Of a stretch of DNA of 38,672 bases, positions 1 to 8,643 are shown in pieces. How positions within the stretch are numbered: position 1 is the stretch's first letter; each line of letters starts with the position of its first letter. The position numbers and the translations under genes are program-made. The notes under the pieces were generated by a model. The model saw nothing but the letters and a program-made list of their open reading frames with translations. It was not told the origin of the DNA and ran no database searches. This DNA is from Collinsella aerofaciens. GTDB lineage: Bacteria; Actinomycetota; Coriobacteriia; Coriobacteriales; Coriobacteriaceae. The stretch spans positions 1 through 38,672 of the forward strand of contig NZ_JADPCH010000022.1 of assembly GCF_015670745.1 (NCBI RefSeq), given 5' to 3'.

Positions 1-72
1 GCCTCGCTCGAAGAGCCCGATTGCCGCCTTCCTGGCCTCGATGTCGTGCTTCACCCTCAAGTCGACACGCAT
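1..72 (-). CDS. N-terminal fragment of a probable IS transposase subunit (HTH)
   Basis: The minus strand opens an ORF with ATG at 72 that runs off the left edge after 24 codons. It begins MRVDLRVKHDIEARKAA and continues to IGLFERG. The phrase about a residue string 'EARKAAIGLFERG' resembles the first helix of IS3-type OrfA helix-turn-helix proteins, which bind insertion-sequence ends. A purine-rich ribosome site (GGGAGG) lies six bases before the ATG, inside the 3' arm of the hairpin at 78-111. Only the N-terminus is present, so the family call rests on this short similarity and could be wrong; it may be any small HTH protein. Confidence 0.4.
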   Translation of the reverse strand, partial: MRVDLRVKHDIEARKAAIGLFERG

Positions 73-111
73 AAAAAGCCTCCCATTTCTCATGTCCAAG
101 AAATGGGAGGC
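72..111 (-). terminator. Perfect 13-bp hairpin with T-run, overlapping the next start codon
   Basis: GCCTCCCATTTCT (78-90) and AGAAATGGGAGGC (99-111) are perfect inverted repeats with an 8-base loop. On the minus strand the stem is followed by TTTTT, so it should end transcripts from the gene at 207-1214. The T-run leads directly into the ATG at 72, and the 3' arm contains that ORF's GGGAGG ribosome site. Confidence 0.8.
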
Positions 112-206
112 AGTTCACAAATCGCTTTCCGGGGGCATGCAATACGTTGCATTGCGCGGAGTCGGCCAGGCGGCTTCACATTCAAGCGATGTTTGCGTCG
201 GGCGCG

Positions 207-1214
207 TTACTCGGCGTGCGCGTAATCAACCTTGGCGCGGCGAGCGGTAGCCTTCTCCCAATCGCTGGTGCCCTCAAAGACATCCTGCTTGTAGGGATTG
301 CGGCCGAGTTTCTTGGCGCGGTAGGCGATGTAGATGATCGCGGCGACGTTGGCGACCAGTGCGGCGATTGAGACCGCGGTAGCGGCGACGGGGTCGAGCG
401 TGGAGTGGGTCACAAAGATGGACTCCTCCTGGAAGTACGGGAACACCTGGGCAAACATGCACCAAATGGCCAGCGTAAAGGCGCGGTTCTGGATCCAGCC
501 GCCCTTGTTCCAGATAAAGGCGGCGACGGTGGGCGCCAGCAGCAGCGCAAAGCCGCAGAACCAGGAGTGGGTGGGCAGGCAGTTGTAGGTGTAGCAGAAG
601 TTCCAGATATCGTAGGCGATGATGTAGACCCAGGTCATGTCGGGCCACAGCATGTCGGTCTGATCCTCGGAGGCGTAGACGCTCCACCAACCGGTCATGC
701 AGAAGATGTTGATGATACCGGCGATGCCGTTGAACACGTTGTTCCAGCCGGCCAGCTGCGTGGCGCCCTCGGAGGTGACCCAGGTGGACTCGCCCAGGAC
801 AAAGAAGTGATAGGCGCTCTCAAAGTCGGACACGACGGCGATCATGATATTGATGGCGACGATCACAAACGGCCACGCGCGGAACCAATGCGCCTTGCCG
901 ATCTTTCCCCACTGGTACTTAATGGCAATGAAGCCCCAGCAACCGGCCAGTGCCGCGTATACCTTGGCGTAGTGGAACCAGCTGTTCTGGTACACATGGG
1001 TGGGGTTGGTGAGCGCCCACTCGGCACCCTGCGAAACACCGACGGCGATGGCGACACAGTAGATGGTCATGGCCAGCGGAGCCACGCCAAAGATGATTGC
1101 CGCGCCCAGCTTGGTGCGGCGGCCGACCTCGTTGAGCACGATCAGGCCAATAAAGACCATGGCCCAGCCGGCCCAGTGGATAAGGGTATCGCTACCCCAA
1201 ACATCGAACAGCAT
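207..1214 (-). CDS. Polytopic membrane protein, DUF5692-like
   Basis: A 335-aa protein with about eight or nine hydrophobic segments, for example IHWAGWAMVFIGLIVLNEV near residues 12-30 and VSIAALVANVAAIIYIAYRA near residue 285. It is rich in Trp and Tyr, and the C-terminal tail is charged and cytoplasmic-looking. It resembles the uncharacterised DUF5692 family of anaerobic bacteria; I assign this by overall pattern only. The AAAGGAGAG ribosome site lies just before the ATG at 1214. It sits 63 bases downstream of the TetR gene and is probably cotranscribed with it, so it may be a transporter or permease under TetR control. No substrate can be read from the sequence. Confidence 0.75.
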   Translation of the reverse strand: MLFDVWGSDTLIHWAGWAMVFIGLIVLNEVGRRTKLGAAIIFGVAPLAMTIYCVAIAVGVSQGAEWALTNPTHVYQNSWFHYAKVYAALAGCWGFIAIKYQWGKIGKAHWFRAWPFVIVAINIMIAVVSDFESAYHFFVLGESTWVTSEGATQLAGWNNVFNGIAGIINIFCMTGWWSVYASEDQTDMLWPDMTWVYIIAYDIWNFCYTYNCLPTHSWFCGFALLLAPTVAAFIWNKGGWIQNRAFTLAIWCMFAQVFPYFQEESIFVTHSTLDPVAATAVSIAALVANVAAIIYIAYRAKKLGRNPYKQDVFEGTSDWEKATARRAKVDYAHAE

Positions 1215-1277
1215 GCTGCTCTCCTTTCACACGCTCGCGGCCCCTCTTCTGATCGCGGGCAGTTTGGCCAAATGTCG

Positions 1278-1940
1278 TCAGTTCTGGGGCTTGCGCTCCG
1301 GGTACTTGGCGGTATAGCCCTCGATGTGGAGTGTCGAGGCGATGATTTCCTTGACCGTCTCGTCGGGCACATCGGGGTGCGTGCGGATATACATCAAAAG
1401 ACCCATGATGAGGGTGTAGAACGTTTCGTAGACATGGTCGATGCGCAGCTCGTGGTGGGCGACAAAATCCACCACGGTGGTGTCGCAGATATACTGCGCC
1501 ACACGCTGGACCACGTTGTGCAAAAAGCCGCCGTAGAGCGCGCCGCTGCTTGAGGTGAGCGTACTCGGCAGTTCGTGGCCGCTGGCGACCAGACGCTTAA
1601 AGAGCGGGGCGACGGTGTCGAGCGCGCCCTCGATATCGCCGACGGTGCGGCCGGCGTTCCACTGCTCGAGTTCGGAGATAAAGCCGTCGATCGCCTCGTC
1701 CATAACAGCGGTGACGGCGGCGTCCATATCGGCAAAGTAGTGGTAGAACAGCGAGCGCGTGCAGCCGGCTCGCTTGGTCACGGCCGATACCGATAGGTGG
1801 GATACGCCCAGCTCGGAGCTTACGGTGCGCACGGCATCGAGGATCTCGCGACGGCGTTCGTCGCCCGTCAGGCGCTTTGCCGCGCTATCGGATGCGGGGA
1901 CGGCATTGACTACAGAGGTACCTGCTGTGTTGTTGCCCAT
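1278..1940 (-). CDS. TetR/AcrR-family transcriptional regulator
   Basis: A 220-aa protein, normal for the family. Residues about 25-75 form the TetR DNA-binding domain: RREILDAVRTVSSELGVSHL, then SVSAVTKRAGCTRSLFYHYF, with the typical YHYF end of the recognition helix. The remainder is an all-helical ligand/dimer domain that does not identify the inducer. The start ATG at 1940 has GAAAGGCGG upstream. The gene is divergent from the oxidoreductase gene starting at 2130, and two matching palindromes lie between them. It probably represses itself, the downstream membrane protein gene and possibly the divergent gene. Confidence 0.92.
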   Translation of the reverse strand: MGNNTAGTSVVNAVPASDSAAKRLTGDERRREILDAVRTVSSELGVSHLSVSAVTKRAGCTRSLFYHYFADMDAAVTAVMDEAIDGFISELEQWNAGRTVGDIEGALDTVAPLFKRLVASGHELPSTLTSSSGALYGGFLHNVVQRVAQYICDTTVVDFVAHHELRIDHVYETFYTLIMGLLMYIRTHPDVPDETVKEIIASTLHIEGYTAKYPERKPQN

Positions 1941-1998
1941 GTTTTGCCGCCTTTCATCCTCTTTTGCCTGACCGTTCGCCTAACAGTCTTGAATATTG

Positions 1999-2036
1999 TT
2001 GACGGTTCGTCAATACTATTTTTGACACAATGTCAA
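1999..2036. promoter_or_regulatory. Two TTGAC-N5-GTCAA palindromes, probable TetR operators
   Basis: TTGACGGTTCGTCAA spans 1999-2013 and TTGACACAATGTCAA spans 2022-2036. The arms are identical, the 5-base spacing is the same, and the centres are 23 bp apart, about two helical turns. They lie between the divergent tetR start (1940) and the oxidoreductase start (2130), as expected for dimer binding sites of the neighbouring TetR protein. TTGACA at 2022-2027 could also act as a -35 element for the plus-strand gene. Confidence 0.7.
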
Positions 2037-2129
2037 CAATGGCGGGTGAACGGCATGGGGGCATGCCCGGCCTGCAAAAAAAGAGGGGTGCCGCGGTCCC
2101 GCCGGGCTGTGGCAAGAGAAGGGACAACC

Positions 2130-4906
2130 ATGATTCTCAACGGACCGGGGATTAGCTACACCGAGCCCGACATCGGTTCGGAGTTCGTGCCGCCGCTGCC
2201 GGAGCATCCGCGCGAGGCCATCGTCAAGCTGTGCGAGCACTGCACCAACCGTCTGCTGCATCGCGATGAGCTGCTGGGCTACGAGTACTGGTCGTTTGCC
2301 GAGGCTGCAACCGACGAGCAGGCCGAAGTGCTCTGCAAGATGAAGATGCGCCGTCCCTATACGCTGCCTGAGATGGTCAAGCTCACCGGCATGCCCGAAG
2401 CCGATATCGAGAAGATGCTCGACGACATGAGCTACACGGGTCTGCTCGAGTACAACTGGGAAAATCCCGAGCGCGCCAAGCAGTGGGTCCTGCCCATGCT
2501 GGTGCCGGGTTCCGCCGAGTTCCTCAACATGCGCGTGGGCCAGCTCGAGGAGCATCCGGTCTACGCCAAGTTCTTTGAGCAGGCGTCCAAGGGACCGCTG
2601 TCCAAGGCCACGCCGATGGTGCCGCCCGGAGGCGCCGGTATCGGCATGCACGTCATTCCGGTCGAGAAGGCCATTGACGCCGCGAGCACCTCGGTGCCTA
2701 TTGAGCATATCGAGCACTGGCTCGACAAATACGAGGGTAAGTATGCCGCCAGCACCTGCAGCTGCCGCGCGAGCCGTCGCGTGATGGGCGAGGGCTGCGC
2801 CGACGACCCGGCCGATTGGTGCATCGCTGTGGGCGATATGGCCGACTACGTGGTCGAGACCGATCGTGGCCATTACGTGACGCGCGACGAGGTCTACGAC
2901 ATCCTGCGCCAGGCCGAGGACAACGGCTTTGTGCACCAGATCACCAACATCGACGGCGAGAACAAGATCTTCGCCATCTGCAACTGCAACGTCAACGTGT
3001 GCTACGCCCTGCGCACCTCGCGCTGTTCAACACGCCCAACCTGTCGCGCTCGGCCTATGTCGCCAAGGTCGAAAAGGACAAGTGCGTGGCCTGCGGTCGC
3101 TGCGTTGAGGTGTGCCCGGCCGGTGCTGCTAAGCTGGGCCAGAAGCTCTGCAGCAAAAAGGCCGGCGGACAGGTGCCCGAGTATCCGCGCCAGGAGCTGC
3201 CCGATGCCACCAAATGGGACCACACCAAGTGGTCGCCCAACTACCGCAATGACAATCGCATCGAGACGCACAAGTCCGGCACCGCGCCCTGCAAGACGGC
3301 CTGCCCCGCGCATGTTGCCGTTCAGGGCTATTTGAAGCTCGCGGCTCAGGGCCGCTATGACGAGGCGCTGGCGCTCATCAAGCGCGAGAACCCGCTGCCC
3401 GCTATCTGCGGTCGTGTGTGCAACCGCCGCTGTGAGGATGCCTGCACCCGCGGTCGTGTGGACGCCGCCGTGGCTATCGACGAGGTCAAGAAGTTCATCG
3501 CCCAGCGCGATCTGGATGCCGCGACCCGCTATGTCCCGCCCGTGGTGACGCCGACGCGCGCTGGCGGCTTCGATCAGAGGATCGCCATTATCGGTGCCGG
3601 CCCGGCCGGTCTGTCCTGCGCTTTCTACTTGGCCGAGAAGGGCTACAAGCCCGTCGTGTTCGAGAAGAACGAGCGCCCGGGCGGCATGCTCACTTACGGT
3701 ATTCCCAGCTTTAAGCTGCAGAAGGACGTTATTGAGGCCGAGGTCGAGGTTATTCGCCTGATGGGTGCCGAGTTCCGCTATGGCGTGGAGGTCGGTCGCG
3801 ATGTGACGCTCGATGAGCTGCGCGAGCAGGGCTTTAAGGCCTTTTATGTTGCCATCGGCTGCCAGGGCGGCCGCCTTGCCGGTATTCCGGGCGAGGATGC
3901 CGATGACGTGACCGTGGCCGTCGACTTCTTGCGCGAGGTCAACAGCGGCAAGATCGACGCGCTGTCCGGCCGCACCATCGTGGTGGGCGGCGGCAACGTG
4001 GCCATCGACGTGGCCCGCAACGCCTGCCGTCTGGGCTCCGAGCACGTCGAGATGTTCTGCCTGGAGAGCGAGGCCCAGATGCCCGCCAGCGAGGAAGAGC
4101 GTCGCGAGGCCATCGAGGACGGCGCGCACATCAGCTGTGGTTGGGGTCCCAAGGAGGTTCACCTGGACGAGTCCGGCCGTGTGTGCGGTATCACCTTCAA
4201 GCGCTGCACGCGCGTCTTTGACGACGAGGGCCGGTTTGCGCCCGAGTACGACGAGAACGATCTGCGTCGTGTCGATGCCGACCGTGTCGTCATGTCGATT
4301 GGCCAGTCCATTGTGTGGGGCGACCTGTTGGCTGGCTCCAAGGTGGAGCTTGGCCGCGGCCAGGGTGCTCTTGCCGATCCCCAGACCTATCAGACTGCCG
4401 AGCCCGACATCTTTGTGGGCGGCGACGTCTATACCGGTCCGAGCTTTGCCATCGACGCCATCGCCGCCGGTCACGAGGCCGCCGTGTCCATCCATCGCTT
4501 TGTACAGCCGGGCTCCACGCTCACCATCGGCCGCAACCAGCGCCGCTATACCGCGCTCGACCGCGACGATGTCGTGATCGAGAGCTACGACAACGCGAGC
4601 CGCGAGGCTGCCCACGTGGACCGCGAGCGCGAGAAGGCCGCGCCGTTTAGCGAGTACGTCGAGACCTTTACCGAAGAGCAGGTGCGCGCCGAGACCGCCC
4701 GTTGCCTGGGTTGCGGTGCTTCGATCGTCGACCCCAACAAGTGCATCGGCTGCGGCCTGTGCACCACCAAGTGCGCGTTCGACGCCATCCATCTGGATCG
4801 CGACCGCCCCGAGTGCTCAACGATGGTCAAATACGAGCAAAAGCTCCCAAGTCTCGGCAAGTATGCTTTAAAGCGTGCAATCAAAATCAAGTTCGGTCGT
4901 AAATAG
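2130..4906 (+). pseudogene. Iron-sulfur/FAD pyridine-nucleotide oxidoreductase, GltD-like, frameshifted
   Basis: Reading starts at ATG 2130 (MILNGPGISYTEPD) with GAGAAGGGA upstream. The first frame runs to about residue 298 and includes a Cys-rich section (CSCRASRR, CNCNVNVCYALRTS). It then loses the reading frame at 3018-3024, where the continuation LFNTPNLSRSAYVA is found in the frame reached by restoring one base; TCG-CAG-CTG reduced to TCGCGCTG would explain this. The downstream frame encodes a ferredoxin motif (CVACGRCVEVCP), the GltD-type Fe-S domain (CGRVCNRRCEDAC), an FAD-binding GAGPAGLSCAF, an NAD(P)-binding GGGNVAIDVARNAC, and a C-terminal ferredoxin motif (CIGCGLCTTKC). Repaired, it would be 925 aa. 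It may move electrons between NAD(P)H and ferredoxin or a partner enzyme; the exact substrate is unknown. A true pseudogene and a sequencing error are both possible. Confidence 0.85.
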
Positions 4907-4921
4907 GTAACCATGGCGGGT

Positions 4922-4957
4922 AAGGGGACGGCGCAGACTAGATTTCGCCGTTCCCTT
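4922..4957 (+). terminator. 12-bp hairpin between the oxidoreductase gene and hypA
   Basis: AAGGGGACGGCG (4922-4933) pairs with CGCCGTTCCCTT (4946-4957) with one G-T wobble and a 12-base loop. It is followed by GCTTTGAGTTT, only a weak T-run, so it may be a partial terminator or an mRNA processing structure. Confidence 0.45.
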
Positions 4958-5002
4958 GCTTTGAGTTTGCATCGAATCAACCTCTGCAGAAAGGGTTTCG
5001 AC

Positions 5003-5422
5003 TTGCATGAATTAGGGATTGTGTATCACATTATTCGCGATGTTGAGAACGTGGCGCGCGCCAATGGCGTGCGTCGCGTTTCGAGCGTCACGCTGCTGCT
5101 GGGCGAGGTCTCGGGCGTCGTTCCCGACTTGCTGCTCGACGCTTGGCGCTGGGCGGCAGATAAAAAGTCCATCACCGAGGGTGCGGAGCTTATTGTGGAG
5201 CCTGTCGAGGCCGTGACGCATTGCGAGGCGTGCGGCCGCGACTACGCGACGGTCGAGTACGGCAAGACCTGTCCCCAGTGCGGTAGCGGCGAGACATACC
5301 TGCTGCAGGGCCAAGAGGTCATGATCAAACAGATCGAGACCCCCGACGAGGACCCGGCAGACACTGTTCCCGATGACCCTTCCGACGCCGTCGACGCCGC
5401 CAACCCACTCCATATCGCCTAA
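5003..5422 (+). CDS. hypA: HypA-like hydrogenase/nickel maturation protein
   Basis: A 139-aa protein. I choose the TTG at 5003 because it gives MHELGIVYHI, placing His at position 2 and Glu at 3 as in the conserved nickel-binding MHE start of HypA; AAGGG lies seven bases upstream. Two CxxC pairs (CEAC and CPQC) near residues 74-93 form the structural zinc site. The C-terminal tail (PDEDPADTVPDD onwards) is acidic and longer than usual. HypA delivers nickel to [NiFe]-hydrogenase with HypB, but no hydrogenase or other hyp genes are visible here. It follows the oxidoreductase gene by 96 bases and may be coexpressed with it. Confidence 0.88.
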   Translation: MHELGIVYHIIRDVENVARANGVRRVSSVTLLLGEVSGVVPDLLLDAWRWAADKKSITEGAELIVEPVEAVTHCEACGRDYATVEYGKTCPQCGSGETYLLQGQEVMIKQIETPDEDPADTVPDDPSDAVDAANPLHIA

Positions 5423-5759
5423 CATCCAATGACTACATGGGCTAGAGTTCTAGACATATTTGCTTCGGTTAGTCAAGTCATGTCTGTTTAAACAAAATGG
5501 TGGCACGCAGACGCATTGGGATCCACCTAAAAGCGGTCTTAACGAACAGTGCACCTTTATATGTCTTTGAAAGCAATCAGCAAATCACGTTTTAGCAGGC
5601 AATAAGCTGTAAACCGGCAACGTAATCAATTTGTAACAAATTTAGACGTTTAAACAAATAATCCAACCTTTTGCGGATTTAGCTATAATTCCACAATCCA
5701 AACAGGTATACTCTTTTCATATCGTGTAGGAAATACGTAGACAAAAAGGAGGTTATGTG
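5423..5759 (+). promoter_or_regulatory. AT-rich control region upstream of the mannose PTS operon
   Basis: This 337-base gap has no convincing gene. It holds two copies of GTTTAAACAAA (5486-5496 and 5648-5658), each centred on the 8-bp palindrome GTTTAAAC, and a -10 candidate TATAAT at 5684-5689 with no strong -35. The ribosome site AAAAAGGAGG ends at 5752, seven bases before the ATG at 5760. The second GTTTAAAC copy lies about 30 bases upstream of the -10, in a position suited to an activator or repressor. Confidence 0.55.
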
Positions 5760-6749
5760 ATGGTAAGTATTGTTCTTGCTAGCCACGGGGACTTGGCAGC
5801 TGGAATCAAGCAGACGGGCTCGATGGTCTTTGGCGATCAGCCGGCTGTTGCCGTGGTCTCGCTCGAGCCGAGCATGGGCCCCGACGACTTCCGTGCCAAG
5901 GTCGAGGAAGCAGTCGCTTCCTTCGAGGACCAGGAGCAGGTGCTCTTCCTCGTTGATCTGTGGGGCGGCACGCCGTTCAACCAGATCAGCGGGCTCATCG
6001 AGGGCCACGATTCCTGGGCTATCGTCACCGGTGTCAACCTGCCTATGCTCATCGAGGCATATTCGCAGCGCTTTGACGCAAAGAACACTGCACATGCGAT
6101 CGCAAAACATCTCGTGACTGAGGCTAAGGCTGGCGTGCGTGTCAAGCCCGAGTCTCTGGAGCCCGAGGAGAAGAAGCCGGCTGCGGCCGCCGCTGCTCCT
6201 GCAGGCGCCATCCCTCCGGGAACGGTCATCGGCGATGGGCACATCAAGATCGCCCACGTCCGTATCGACACCCGTCTGCTTCATGGTCAGGTGGCCACCA
6301 CGTGGACCAAGCAGATCAACCCCAACCGCATCATCGTGGTTTCCGACGGCGTTGCTCACGACGAGCTCCGCAAGACCATGATCGAGCAGGCTGCCCCTCC
6401 GGGAGTCCATGCCAACGTCGTGCCCATCAAGAAGATGGCCGAGGTCGTCAAGGACACGCGCTTTGGTGACACCAAGGCCATGCTGCTCTTTGAGAACCCG
6501 CAGGATCTGCTCAAGGCCATCGAGGCCGGTGTCGACATCAAGGAAGTCAACATCGGTTCCATGGCTCACTCCAAGGGCAAGGTCGTCGTCACCAACGCCG
6601 TCGCTATGGGCGATGATGACGTTAAGACTCTCGAGGCCCTCAAGGCCAAGGGCGTCAAGTTCGAGGTCCGCAAGGTTCCTTCAGATTCCTCCGAGGATCT
6701 CGACGCCATGTTGAAGAAAGCTAAGGCCGAACTGGCCGCTCAAGCATAG
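5760..6749 (+). CDS. manX: PTS mannose-family EIIAB component
   Basis: A 329-aa cytoplasmic protein with two phosphotransfer domains. Residues 1-130 are the EIIA domain (MVSIVLASHGDLAAG) with the phosphorylated His9 and the LWGGTPFN motif. An Ala/Pro/Lys-rich hinge (about 135-155) follows. Residues 160-329 are the EIIB domain (HVRIDTRLLHGQVATTW) with the phosphorylated His175. It takes phosphate from HPr and passes it to sugar brought in by EIIC/EIID. A GTG at 5757 precedes the ATG at 5760; the ATG has the better spacing from AAAAAGGAGG. It is the first gene of the operon with EIIC 18 bases downstream. The sugar is probably mannose, glucose or a related hexose, but this family also carries fructose and amino sugars. 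Confidence 0.95.
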   Translation: MVSIVLASHGDLAAGIKQTGSMVFGDQPAVAVVSLEPSMGPDDFRAKVEEAVASFEDQEQVLFLVDLWGGTPFNQISGLIEGHDSWAIVTGVNLPMLIEAYSQRFDAKNTAHAIAKHLVTEAKAGVRVKPESLEPEEKKPAAAAAAPAGAIPPGTVIGDGHIKIAHVRIDTRLLHGQVATTWTKQINPNRIIVVSDGVAHDELRKTMIEQAAPPGVHANVVPIKKMAEVVKDTRFGDTKAMLLFENPQDLLKAIEAGVDIKEVNIGSMAHSKGKVVVTNAVAMGDDDVKTLEALKAKGVKFEVRKVPSDSSEDLDAMLKKAKAELAAQA

Positions 6750-6767
6750 TAAAGGAGGGTCCGATAC

Positions 6768-7586
6768 ATGTCTGCAATCACTATTCTGCTTGTTGCGATT
6801 GTCGCGTTGCTTGCCGGTATGGAAGGCATTCTGGATGAGTTCCAGTTCCATCAGCCGCTCGTGGCATGCACGCTTATCGGTCTCGTAACCGGTCACCTTC
6901 AGGAGGGCATCCTCCTGGGCGGTTCGCTCCAGATGATGGCCCTTGGCTGGGCTAACGTCGGCGCCGCTGTCGCGCCTGACGCCGCTCTGGCCTCGGTCGC
7001 TTCTTCGATCATCATGGTGCTCGCCCTCAACGGTGGCGCCACCGATTCGGCCAAGGCCGTTACCACCGCTATCGCCGTCGCCGTCCCACTGTCGGTCGCT
7101 GGTCTGTTCCTGACCATGATCTGCCGTACCATTGCTACCGCTATCGCTCACGCCATGGACGGTTGCGCCGAGAAGGGCGACTTCTCCGGCATCGAGCGCT
7201 GGCAGTATGCTGCCATCCTCATGCAGGGCCTTCGTATCGCCATCCCGGCAGTGCTTCTGTGCGTCATCCCGGCCGAGGCCGTTACCAACGCGCTTAACGC
7301 TATGCCCGACTGGCTGTCCGGCGGCATGGCTGTCGGCGGCGGCATGGTCGCTTCCGTCGGTTACGCCATGGTCATCAACATGATGGCCACCAAGGAGACC
7401 TGGCCGTTCTTCGTCCTCGGCTTTGTCCTTGCTGCCATCCCTCAGCTCACGCTGATAGCCCTTGGTCTCATCGGCATCTCCCTTGCCCTCATCTACCTTG
7501 GCCTTAAGGATCTGGCCAAGCAGGGTGGCGGCATGGGCGGTGGCTCCGGCGACCCGCTCGGCGACATTCTGAACGATTACGAGTAG
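6768..7586 (+). CDS. manY: PTS mannose-family EIIC permease
   Basis: A 272-aa integral membrane protein beginning MSAITILLVAIVALLAGMEG. The conserved EIIC signature (GHLQEGILLGGSLQMMALGW) covers about residues 43-62, followed by VGAAVAPDAALASVAS. Several hydrophobic segments are visible up to LTLIALGLIGISLALIYLGL, and the C-terminus is a Gly-rich tail (GGGMGGGSGDP). EIIC and EIID together form the sugar channel. AAAGGAGGG lies before the ATG. It is the second gene of the operon, between EIIAB and EIID. Confidence 0.95.
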   Translation: MSAITILLVAIVALLAGMEGILDEFQFHQPLVACTLIGLVTGHLQEGILLGGSLQMMALGWANVGAAVAPDAALASVASSIIMVLALNGGATDSAKAVTTAIAVAVPLSVAGLFLTMICRTIATAIAHAMDGCAEKGDFSGIERWQYAAILMQGLRIAIPAVLLCVIPAEAVTNALNAMPDWLSGGMAVGGGMVASVGYAMVINMMATKETWPFFVLGFVLAAIPQLTLIALGLIGISLALIYLGLKDLAKQGGGMGGGSGDPLGDILNDYE

Positions 7587-7602
7587 GAGGGGAGTGATAC
7601 AT

Positions 7603-8523
7603 ATGGCAGAGAACAAGATTCAGCTCACCAAGGCTGACCGCAAGAAGGTTTGCTTCCGTCATCAGTTCCTTCAGGGCTCGTGGAACTACGAGCGCATGCA
7701 GAACGGCGGCTGGTGCTTCGCAATGATCCCTGCGATCAAGAAGCTCTACACCAGCAAGGATGACCAGATTGCCGCTCTTAAGCGCCACCTGGAGTTCTAT
7801 AACACCCACCCCTATGTTTCCGCCCCCGTCATTGGCGTTACCCTCGCCCTCGAGGAGGAGCGCGCCAACGGTGCTCCGATCGATGATGTCGCCATCCAGG
7901 GCGTCAAGGTCGGTATGATGGGCCCGCTCGCCGGCGTCGGTGACCCCGTCTTCTGGTTCACCCTTCGCCCGATTCTGGGCGCTCTGGGCGCTTCCCTGGC
8001 CATGTCCGGCAGCATCGTCGGTCCGCTGCTGTTCTTCTTCGCGTGGAACATCATCCGTTACGCTTTCCTGTGGTACACGCAGGAGTTTGGCTACAAGGTC
8101 GGCTCCTCCATCGCCAAGGACCTCTCCGGTGGTCTGATGGGCAAGGTCACCGAGGGCGCTTCCATCCTGGGTATGTTCATCATCGGCGCCCTGGTCGAGC
8201 GCTGGGTGTCCATTTCCTTCACCCCGATCGTCTCCACGGTCAAGCAGTCTGCTGGCGCCTTTATCGACTGGGCTAGCCTGCCCTCCGGTTCCGAGGGTAT
8301 CAAGGAAGCGCTGACGATGTACAACTCCGTCGGTGCTACCGCCCTTGATCAGATGAAGGTCACCACGCTTCAGGCCAACCTCGATCAGCTCATCCCCGGC
8401 CTTGCCGCCGTGTGCCTGACCCTGCTGGTCTGCAAGCTCCTCAAGAAGAAGGTCAGCCCGATCGTCATCATCCTGGCTCTCTTCGCCGTCGGCATCATCG
8501 GTCGCTTCTGCGGCTTCATGTAA
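7603..8523 (+). CDS. manZ: PTS mannose-family EIID component
   Basis: A 306-aa protein. I choose the ATG at 7603 (MAENKIQLTKADRKKV) because GGAGGGG lies at good distance; a GTG at 7594 is also in frame. The N-terminal FRHQFLQGSWNYERMQNGGW and the GPLAGVGDPVFWFTLRPILG motif near residue 107 are hallmarks of the family. EIID has a large cytoplasmic part and C-terminal membrane segments (IVIILALFAVGIIGRFCGFM). It partners EIIC in transport and is often exploited by bacteriocins and phages in other species. It is followed by a terminator at 8580. Confidence 0.95.
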   Translation: MAENKIQLTKADRKKVCFRHQFLQGSWNYERMQNGGWCFAMIPAIKKLYTSKDDQIAALKRHLEFYNTHPYVSAPVIGVTLALEEERANGAPIDDVAIQGVKVGMMGPLAGVGDPVFWFTLRPILGALGASLAMSGSIVGPLLFFFAWNIIRYAFLWYTQEFGYKVGSSIAKDLSGGLMGKVTEGASILGMFIIGALVERWVSISFTPIVSTVKQSAGAFIDWASLPSGSEGIKEALTMYNSVGATALDQMKVTTLQANLDQLIPGLAAVCLTLLVCKLLKKKVSPIVIILALFAVGIIGRFCGFM

Positions 8524-8579
8524 GCACGCTTCGGCTTAAGACCGAGAATTGCTAGGCAAGGGCTTTTGAGCCATTGAAA

Positions 8580-8625
8580 CGGACCGCACCCGGTGGGTAC
8601 ACTGGATGCGGTCCGATTGTTTTTA
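8580..8625 (+). terminator. Rho-independent terminator between manZ and manO
   Basis: CGGACCGCA (8580-8588) pairs perfectly with TGCGGTCCG (8607-8615), followed by TTGTTTTT. It lies only 19 bases before the manO start, so manO is probably expressed by partial read-through. Confidence 0.8.
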
Positions 8626-8643
8626 TTGGAGGGCGAGGCGCGT

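Noticed and set aside
2130-4906. Programmed ribosomal frameshift in the oxidoreductase gene
   Set aside because: No slippery heptamer or stimulatory hairpin at the junction; a one-base deletion explains it better.
5491-5510. TGGCACG followed by CGCAT, like a sigma-54 -24/-12 promoter before the mannose PTS
   Set aside because: The GG and GC elements are not at the required spacing and no sigma-54 activator gene is visible.
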